5,848 nt of DNA from Gammaproteobacteria bacterium (GTDB taxonomy: Bacteria; Pseudomonadota; Gammaproteobacteria; Xanthomonadales; Xanthomonadaceae): NCBI GenBank assembly GCA_024642445.1, contig JAHEBG010000088.1, positions 1 to 5,848 on the forward strand, given 5' to 3'. Below the pieces are notes generated by a model. That model worked only from the letters and a program-made list of their open reading frames with translations, did not search any database and was not told where the DNA came from. Below, piece by piece: positions 1-4,196 of the stretch (position 1 is the first letter of the stretch; every line of letters starts with the position of its first letter). The position numbers and the translations under genes are program-made.

Positions 1-993
1 TTCGTCGCGGCCCGACAAACGCAGATAGTTCAAGGATTCGGCATCGATCGGGAAAATACCGCAGGTGGCGCCGTATTCGGGCGCCATGTTGGCGATGGTT
101 GCACGGTCTGCCAACGGCAGATGGTTCAAGCCGTCACCGAAGAATTCAACGAATTTGCCGACCACACCGTGTTTGCGCAACATTTGGGTTACGGTCAGTA
201 CCAGATCGGTGGCAGTTGCACCTTCCGGCAGCTTGCCGGTGAGTTTAAAGCCAACAACCTGAGGAATCAGCATTGATGACGGTTGGCCCAACATCGCAGC
301 CTCGGCCTCGATACCGCCAACGCCCCAGCCCAGAACGCCAATACCATTGATCATGGTGGTGTGTGAATCGGTACCGAACACACTGTCAGGAAAGGCATAA
401 CGCACGCCATCAATCTCACGCTCCATAACCACGCGGGCAAGGTTTTCAAGATTGACCTGATGCACGATACCGGTATTGGGTGGCACTACTTTGAAGTTAT
501 TGAAGGCTTTCTGGCCCCAGCGCAGGAAGCTGTAACGTTCACCGTTGCGGGCGAATTCAATTTTGCCGTTCTCGTCCAGCGAGCTGGCTTTGCCGAAGGA
601 GTCGACCTGTACCGAGTGATCGATAACCAGTTCGGAGGGGATCAGCGGGTTGATGTTCGAAGCAGAGCCCCCCAGCTTAACCACGGCATCACGCATAGCA
701 GCCAAATCGACCACGCACGGCACGCCAGTGAAATCCTGCAGTACTACGCGGGCCGGCATGAACGCAATTTCAGTTTCCGGTTCCTGTTTGGCCTGCCATT
801 GCGCCACCGCCTGAATGGATTCTTTGGTTACCGAAACGCCATCTTCGCAGCGAAGCAGGTTTTCCAGAAGGATTTTCATGGAGTACGGCAGCTTGCTGAT
901 ATTGAACTGTTGCGCCAGTTTATTCAGGCTGAAGATGGTGTAGGACTGACCGTTGACGGACAGGGTTTCGCGGGTGGCGAAGGAGTCGGACAT
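1..993 (-). CDS. acnA: Aconitate hydratase, AcnA type (N-terminal 331 codons; gene continues past left edge)
   Basis: Aconitase isomerises citrate to isocitrate in the TCA cycle, using a [4Fe-4S] cluster in the cytoplasm. The reading frame opens at the ATG whose complement is 991-993 and stays open for exactly 331 codons to base 1, so the C-terminal part (AcnA proteins are about 890-900 residues) is missing. Recognisable AcnA/IRP-family blocks in order are [12 protein letters not shown] at residues 81-92, [10 protein letters not shown] at 122-131, [13 protein letters not shown] at 171-183, the substrate-binding GTDSHTTM at 207-214, [11 protein letters not shown] at 222-232 and [12 protein letters not shown] at 306-317. 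The cluster-ligating cysteines lie beyond the window. The start is supported by a GGAG Shine-Dalgarno (complement of 1001-1004) 7 nt upstream and by the typical AcnA N-terminus. It lies 85 nt downstream of fpr on the same strand. AcnA rather than AcnB is clear from the order of the blocks; a 2-methylcitrate-pathway paralogue (AcnD) is less likely but cannot be excluded from the N-terminal part alone. Confidence 0.95.
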   Translation of the reverse strand, partial: MSDSFATRETLSVNGQSYTIFSLNKLAQQFNISKLPYSMKILLENLLRCEDGVSVTKESIQAVAQWQAKQEPETEIAFMPARVVLQDFTGVPCVVDLAAMRDAVVKLGGSASNINPLIPSELVIDHSVQVDSFGKASSLDENGKIEFARNGERYSFLRWGQKAFNNFKVVPPNTGIVHQVNLENLARVVMEREIDGVRYAFPDSVFGTDSHTTMINGIGVLGWGVGGIEAEAAMLGQPSSMLIPQVVGFKLTGKLPEGATATDLVLTVTQMLRKHGVVGKFVEFFGDGLNHLPLADRATIANMAPEYGATCGIFPIDAESLNYLRLSGRDE

Positions 994-1048
994 GAAGGGG
1001 CTCCAGAAGGGGGTGGGGTGGGGATACAGCTTGCGCCGTTAGCCCTCT

Positions 1049-1065
1049 ATTATGCCATAAATGGC
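1049..1065 (-). promoter_or_regulatory. Candidate extended -10 promoter of acnA overlapped by a small inverted repeat
   Basis: On the minus strand an extended -10 element reads TGG followed by CATAAT (complement of 1049-1057), with no recognisable -35 hexamer at 16-18 nt. Transcription would start near 1042, giving a leader of about 48 nt before the aconitase ATG. A perfect inverted repeat, GCCAT-AA-ATGGC (1054-1065), overlaps the TGn part, which is where an operator would act. The 85-nt gap between fpr and acnA shows no intrinsic terminator, so acnA could also be read through from fpr. This is a motif match only. Confidence 0.35.
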
Positions 1066-1078
1066 TTGATTCTGCTCG

Positions 1079-1858
1079 TTATTTTTCTACAAAGGCACGT
1101 TCAAAAACGTAATGTCCGGCCTGCCCGATACGGCTGGATGCGATAAACCCGCGGCTATCAAGAATCTGCCGGAAATCCGCCAACATCGCCGGGCTGCCAC
1201 AAATCATGGCGCGGTCAGTATCGGGATTCAATTCTGCAAAACCCAGGGCGCGCGGAATGCTGCCATTTTCAAGTAATGTGGTCACGCGGCCCTGCATGGC
1301 AAACGGCTCGCGCGATACCACCGGCACATAATGCATCTGCTTGGAAATCTGCTCGCCCAGGTACTCGTGTTGTGGCAGTTCCTTACGGAAATAATCGGCG
1401 TAGGCAAGGTCCGCAATCTCTCGGACGCCGTGCACCACCACAACGTGCTCGAAACGCTCATAGGTTTCAGGGTCTTTGACAATGCTCAAAAACGGCGCTA
1501 ATCCGGTGCCGGTAGACAGAAGGTATAGAACTTTACCCGGATGCACGTCGCTGATCAGCAGGGTGCCAGTGGGTTTACGGCTGATCAGTAGGGTGTCACC
1601 GGGTTTGATGTGTTGCAAACGCGAGGTCAGCGGGCCGTTGGCTACCTTGATACTGAAAAATTCCAGCTGCTCTTCCCAATTGGCGCTGGCAATAGAATAC
1701 GCACGCATCAACGGCTTGCCGTCAACTTCCAGGCCAATCATGACGAACTGGCCGTTTTCAAAGCGAAAGCCGTCATCGCGGGCCACGGTGAAACTGAAGT
1801 ACTGTTCAGTCCAGTGGCGTACGTCTAAAACCGTTTCGCGGATGTATGCTGCGCTCAT
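1079..1858 (-). CDS. fpr: Ferredoxin/flavodoxin-NADP+ reductase, bacterial subclass I
   Basis: This cytoplasmic FAD enzyme moves electrons between NADPH and ferredoxin or flavodoxin, feeding Fe-S cluster maintenance, oxidative-stress defence and reductive biosynthesis. The 259 residues match the family length. The FAD-binding half shows FENGQFVMIGL at 33-43, the flavin-contacting RAYS at 52-55 and an FFSIKV-x3-GPLTS block at 67-79. The NADP-binding half shows STGTGLAPF at 115-123, HGVRE at 143-147 and ICGSPAM at 219-225. The C-terminus, ending AFVEK, is the hallmark extension of the Azotobacter/Pseudomonas-type FPRs. The start leaves a complete N-terminal strand, but the Shine-Dalgarno is weak (AAAGA, complement of 1862-1866, only 3 nt from the ATG). 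It sits divergently from csp and directly upstream of aconitase on the same strand. In E. coli both fpr and acnA belong to the SoxRS regulon (established); I could not see a convincing Sox box here. Confidence 0.95.
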   Translation of the reverse strand: MSAAYIRETVLDVRHWTEQYFSFTVARDDGFRFENGQFVMIGLEVDGKPLMRAYSIASANWEEQLEFFSIKVANGPLTSRLQHIKPGDTLLISRKPTGTLLISDVHPGKVLYLLSTGTGLAPFLSIVKDPETYERFEHVVVVHGVREIADLAYADYFRKELPQHEYLGEQISKQMHYVPVVSREPFAMQGRVTTLLENGSIPRALGFAELNPDTDRAMICGSPAMLADFRQILDSRGFIASSRIGQAGHYVFERAFVEK

Positions 1859-1880
1859 TTATCTTTGCCAATCAATGGGA

Positions 1881-1897
1881 TGCAAATTATTTTTGCA
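1881..1897. repeat. Inverted repeat in the fpr leader
   Basis: A perfect 6-nt inverted repeat, TGCAAA - 5 nt - TTTGCA, lies 23 nt upstream of the fpr ATG, between the candidate fpr promoter and the start codon. It could be an operator, or a small hairpin in the fpr mRNA near the ribosome site. It is A/T-rich and short, so chance is a real alternative. Confidence 0.3.
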
Positions 1898-1923
1898 GTT
1901 GATTCGATAGTGCGGGACGGCCT

Positions 1924-1952
1924 ATGATACGGCTTTTCCTGAAAATTAAGAA
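1924..1952 (-). promoter_or_regulatory. Candidate fpr promoter
   Basis: On the minus strand a -10 element TATCAT (complement of 1924-1929, 5 of 6 consensus bases) lies 17 nt downstream of a weak -35 TTCTTA (complement of 1947-1952, 3 of 6). Transcription would begin near 1917, giving a leader of about 59 nt that includes the inverted repeat at 1881-1897. A weak -35 would suit an activator-dependent promoter, but that is inference. Confidence 0.3.
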
Positions 1953-1990
1953 CCATTGGCACATAAGATTTAAGAAAATCAAGGTTTTAA

Positions 1991-2018
1991 TTGCTTTTTA
2001 TGGAAAGGGGTGTATAGT
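1991..2018 (+). promoter_or_regulatory. Candidate sigma-70 promoter of the cold-shock gene with AT-rich upstream tract
   Basis: A -35 hexamer TTGCTT (1991-1996) is followed after 16 nt by a -10 TATAGT (2013-2018). The stretch just upstream (about 1963-1990) is strongly A/T-rich and resembles an UP element, as seen at highly expressed csp promoters. Transcription would begin near 2025, leaving a 5' leader of about 140 nt before the csp ATG. A long leader of this size is characteristic of cspA-like genes. Confidence 0.5.
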
Positions 2019-2038
2019 GAGCTTACTGATTTTGCTCA

Positions 2039-2090
2039 GGGCCAACGTGGCTTGTGGCCCGATGCGGTAGATTTTGTGGTCCGCTTCATC
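2039..2090 (+). promoter_or_regulatory. Two adjoining hairpins in the csp 5' leader
   Basis: The first hairpin pairs GGGCCA (2039-2044) with TGGCCC (2055-2060). The 5' arm segment GCCA (2041-2044) can instead pair with the nearer TGGC (2048-2051), so two mutually exclusive folds exist. The second hairpin starts at the next base: GAT (2061-2063) pairs with ATC (2088-2090), and GCGG (2064-2067) pairs with CCGC (2081-2084), leaving a 3-nt bulge and a 13-nt loop. Both lie downstream of the predicted transcription start and upstream of the ribosome-site hairpin. I do not see the E. coli cold-box motif. Pairings were found by eye, without an energy calculation. Confidence 0.4.
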
Positions 2091-2103
2091 GTAACATCGC
2101 GAC

Positions 2104-2157
2104 ATTCCTAGCAAAACAGTCCTACTTTCGAGTGGGTTTTTTCGTTTTTCTAGGAGT
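2104..2157 (+). promoter_or_regulatory. Long leader hairpin that sequesters the csp Shine-Dalgarno, with nested terminator-like hairpin
   Basis: The outer stem pairs ATTCCTAG (2104-2111) with CTAGGAGT (2150-2157): eight base pairs, one of them G-U, burying the AGGAG Shine-Dalgarno (2152-2156). After a single C/T mismatch the helix continues with AAAAC (2113-2117) against GTTTT (2144-2148). Inside this, CCTACT (2121-2126) pairs with AGTGGG (2131-2136) around a UUCG tetraloop (2127-2130), with one G-U pair, followed at once by six T's (2137-2142). The inner part thus resembles an intrinsic terminator, and the whole resembles a translational switch. The AUG itself (2164) stays outside the stem. 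A second copy of TCCTA (2120-2124) could pair with the Shine-Dalgarno instead of the first (2106-2110). Confidence 0.6.
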
Positions 2158-2163
2158 TTTAAC

Positions 2164-2373
2164 ATGTCAGATCGTCAAGTAGGTACCGTCAAGTGGTTCA
2201 ATGATGCCAAGGGTTTTGGATTCATCACCCCAGAAAGCGGCGAAGATGTATTCGTGCATTTCCGTTCTATTCAAGGCAACGGTTTCAAATCACTGAAAGA
2301 AGGCCAAAAAGTGACCTTTAAGCTCGTCAAGGGCCAGAAAGGCATGCAAGCTGACGAAGTTCAGCCTGAATAA
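2164..2373 (+). CDS. Cold-shock protein, CspA family
   Basis: This is a small single-domain OB-fold protein that binds single-stranded RNA and DNA. Members act as RNA chaperones that melt secondary structure, and some act as transcription antiterminators. The 69 residues form one cold-shock domain: [16 protein letters not shown] at 6-21 contains RNP1 (KGFGFI, 16-21), and VFVHF at 29-33 is RNP2. The usual [13 protein letters not shown] loop (32-44) and GQKVTFKL strand (47-54) follow. The Shine-Dalgarno AGGAG ends 7 nt before the ATG and lies inside a leader hairpin (2104-2157). The gene has its own promoter candidate and terminator, so it is probably monocistronic. Family members are highly paralogous, so no specific csp letter is assigned. 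Cold induction is plausible from the long leader but not shown, since several csp genes are constitutive or growth-phase controlled. Confidence 0.96.
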   Translation: MSDRQVGTVKWFNDAKGFGFITPESGEDVFVHFRSIQGNGFKSLKEGQKVTFKLVKGQKGMQADEVQPE

Positions 2374-2376
2374 GCC

Positions 2377-2394
2377 AAAGACGTCAAAGTCTTT
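2377..2394 (+). other. Small hairpin just after the csp stop codon
   Basis: AAAGAC (2377-2382) pairs perfectly with GTCTTT (2389-2394) around a 6-nt loop. It begins 3 nt after the csp stop and ends just before the terminator hairpin. With that hairpin it gives csp mRNA a doubly structured 3' end, which may protect it from exonucleases. It lacks its own T-tract, so it is not a separate terminator. Confidence 0.4.
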
Positions 2395-2396
2395 AC

Positions 2397-2421
2397 AAAA
2401 CCCCGATTATTCGGGGTTTTT
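2397..2421 (+). terminator. Intrinsic terminator of csp
   Basis: CCCCGA (2401-2406) pairs with TCGGGG (2411-2416) around a TTAT loop. The stem is extended by flanking A's (2397-2400) against the T's that follow, and is trailed by TTTTT (2417-2421). It lies 24 nt after the csp stop codon and 27 nt before the slyD ATG. It therefore separates csp from slyD, unless read-through occurs. Confidence 0.9.
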
Positions 2422-2448
2422 GTTTTAACCCAATCAGGACTCAATTCC

Positions 2449-2931
2449 ATGCAAATTATTGAAAACAGCGTCGTCAGCTTCCATTACACTTTGACCGATA
2501 AAGACGGAAAAGTAATTGACAGCTCGAACGGCAACGCCCCATTGACTTACATGCACGGTGTCGGCCAAATCGTTCCAGGTCTGGAAAACGCATTGCTTGG
2601 CAAAACCGTTGGCGAAAAGTTGGACGTGAATGTTTCGGCAGCTGAAGGCTACGGTGAACACCACGACTTCATGGTGCAACAGGTGCCGCGCGAAGCCTTT
2701 CAAGGCGTCGATGACATCGAACCTGGCATGCAGTTCCAGGCACAAACGCCGCAAGGCGGCATGACGGTTACCGTTACTGCCGTTGATGAAACTACTGTAA
2801 CCGTGGACGGCAATCATCCATTGGCCGGACAGGATCTGTTCTTTGCCGTGGAAATCATGTCAGTACGCGCCGCTACGGAAGAAGAAATCAGCCACGGTCA
2901 CGTTCACGGCGAAGGTGGACACCAGCACTGA
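2449..2931 (+). CDS. slyD: FKBP-type peptidyl-prolyl isomerase, SlyD type
   Basis: SlyD catalyses cis-trans isomerisation of prolyl bonds, acts as a folding chaperone in the cytoplasm and binds Ni and other metals through its tail. The 160 residues show the split FKBP domain (about 1-68, with YMHGVGQIVPGLENALLG at 34-51), the inserted IF chaperone domain (about 70-125, with the AAEGYGEHH junction at 64-72), and the return of the FKBP domain through DGNHPLAGQDLFFAVEI (120-136), a strong SlyD signature. The tail is short: five histidines in the last 12 residues (149, 151, 153, 158, 160) and no cysteine. E. coli SlyD has 196 residues and a longer His/Cys-rich tail, so metal binding here may be narrower. 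An AGGA (2436-2439) lies 9 nt before the ATG. No clear promoter is visible in the 75-nt gap after csp. The downstream terminator at 2947-2977 closes the transcript. Confidence 0.95.
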   Translation: MQIIENSVVSFHYTLTDKDGKVIDSSNGNAPLTYMHGVGQIVPGLENALLGKTVGEKLDVNVSAAEGYGEHHDFMVQQVPREAFQGVDDIEPGMQFQAQTPQGGMTVTVTAVDETTVTVDGNHPLAGQDLFFAVEIMSVRAATEEEISHGHVHGEGGHQH

Positions 2932-2946
2932 GTTTATTCCGTATAT

Positions 2947-2977
2947 AAAAAAACACCGCCTTGGCGGTGTTTTTTTT
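2947..2977. terminator. Bidirectional intrinsic terminator between slyD and the thiolase gene
   Basis: CACCGCC (2954-2960) pairs with GGCGGTG (2963-2969) across TT. The stem is flanked by seven A's (2947-2953) on the left and eight T's (2970-2977) on the right, so it has a T-tract when read from either strand. It starts 15 nt after the slyD stop and lies 11 nt beyond the thiolase stop, so it can end both convergent transcripts. Confidence 0.93.
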
Positions 2978-2988
2978 GCCAGCAGCAA

Positions 2989-4182
2989 TTAAAGCGCTTC
3001 GAAAATGCCTGCTGCACCCATACCGGTACCGATGCACATGGTGACCATGCCGTATTTGTGTTGGGCGCGCTTCATGCCATGCACAAGAGTAGCTGTACGG
3101 ATGGCACCGGTGGCGCCCAGCGGATGCCCAAGGGCAATGGCGCCGCCATTCGGGTTGACTTTACTGGCATCCAGCTTGCAATCACGGATAACCGCTAGGG
3201 CCTGCGCCGCGAAGGCTTCATTGAGTTCAATCCAATCCATCTGGTCTTGGCTAAGGCCGGCCTGTTTCAATGCTTTTGGAATGGCAGCGATTGGCCCGAT
3301 ACCCATGATTTCAGGCGGCACGCCGGCCACAGAGAAACTCACGAATCGCGCTAACGGCGTTAGCCCGTAGTCTTTTACCGCCTGCTCCGAAGCCAGCAAT
3401 ACCGCACCGGCACCGTCCGACATCTGCGAGCTGTTGCCTGCCGTTACCGACCCGCGTGCTTTGAAAACCGGCTTCAATTTAGCTAGACCCTCGGCACTGG
3501 AATCGGCACGCGGACCTTCGTCTTGGCTAAAGCGTTTTTGGCGGGTGATAATCTTGCCGCCTGCAAGGTCTGCGCTTTTGGCAACAATATCGTACGGGCT
3601 AATTTCAGCATCGAAGTACCCGGCTTGTATGGCGGCCATGGCTTTCTGATGGGAAGCCAATGCGAAGGCATCTTGATCTTCCCGGGACACCTGCCATTGT
3701 GCCGCGACATTTTCGGCGGTAATGCCCATGCCGTACGCAATGGCGATGTGTTCGTTTTCGAACACAGAAGGGCTCATGGCCACTTTATTGCCCATCATCG
3801 GCACCATGCTCATCGATTCGGTACCGGCAGCAATCATCAAATCGGCTTCGCCCAACCGGATTCTATCGGCAGCCAATGCCACCGCTTGCAACCCAGAAGA
3901 GCAGAAACGGTTAATGGTCTGAGCCGAGACCGATTGCGGCAGCCCGGCCAACAACGCGCCGATGCGGGCCACGTTCATGCCTTGTTCGCCTTCAGGCATA
4001 GCACAGCCCACGATGACGTCATCGATACGTTGCGGGTCTATACCCGGCGCTTGAGCAACAACGCTGCGCAGCGTGTGCGCCAGCATGTCGGCAGGGTGGG
4101 CATTGCGCAATGCGCCGCGCGGGGCCTTGCCTACCGGGGTGCGGGTGGCGGCAACAATGTAGGCGTCTTGAATAATTTTCAT
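2989..4182 (-). CDS. fadA: Acetyl-CoA acyltransferase (3-ketoacyl-CoA thiolase)
   Basis: This enzyme carries out the last step of beta-oxidation, cleaving 3-ketoacyl-CoA with CoA to give acetyl-CoA and a shortened acyl-CoA. The 397 residues match the thiolase family. The nucleophile Cys94 sits in NRFCSSGLQAVA (91-102). NEAFA is at 321-325, the catalytic His353 is in GGAIALGHPLGATGA (346-360), and the second catalytic Cys383 is in MCIGTGMGAAG (382-392). The N-terminal AYIVAATRTPVGK (7-19) is typical and supports the start, as does an AGGA Shine-Dalgarno (complement of 4190-4193) 7 nt upstream. The gene follows the hydroxyacyl-CoA dehydrogenase/hydratase gene after only 14 nt, so the two are surely co-transcribed and probably form one complex. 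That neighbour argues for a degradative thiolase over a biosynthetic acetoacetyl-CoA thiolase (PhaA/AtoB), though sequence alone does not set chain-length preference. Confidence 0.94.
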   Translation of the reverse strand: MKIIQDAYIVAATRTPVGKAPRGALRNAHPADMLAHTLRSVVAQAPGIDPQRIDDVIVGCAMPEGEQGMNVARIGALLAGLPQSVSAQTINRFCSSGLQAVALAADRIRLGEADLMIAAGTESMSMVPMMGNKVAMSPSVFENEHIAIAYGMGITAENVAAQWQVSREDQDAFALASHQKAMAAIQAGYFDAEISPYDIVAKSADLAGGKIITRQKRFSQDEGPRADSSAEGLAKLKPVFKARGSVTAGNSSQMSDGAGAVLLASEQAVKDYGLTPLARFVSFSVAGVPPEIMGIGPIAAIPKALKQAGLSQDQMDWIELNEAFAAQALAVIRDCKLDASKVNPNGGAIALGHPLGATGAIRTATLVHGMKRAQHKYGMVTMCIGTGMGAAGIFEAL

Positions 4183-4196
4183 TGGGGTATCCTGAA

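Noticed and set aside
460..1146. Plus-strand open frame of 228 codons
   Set aside because: It lies opposite acnA and crosses into the end of fpr on the other strand. It has low-complexity, family-less sequence, while the minus-strand frame is clear aconitase throughout.
2025..2163. Classical E. coli cold-box motif in the csp leader
   Set aside because: I looked for the UGACGUACAGA-type motif near the predicted transcript start and did not find it, so the leader is described only by its hairpins.
1859..2163. An unannotated small gene or small RNA gene in the 305-nt divergent region
   Set aside because: No open frame with start, ribosome site and plausible protein is present, and the structured part is best explained as the csp leader. 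A separate small RNA cannot be excluded, but nothing specifically supports one.
2377..2394. Post-stop hairpin as a second csp terminator
   Set aside because: The stem is A/T-rich and followed by ACAAAA, not a T-tract. The real terminator is at 2397-2421.
2434..2817. Minus-strand open frame of 127 codons opposite slyD
   Set aside because: It is antisense to an unmistakable SlyD, has no family resemblance and covers the slyD ribosome site.
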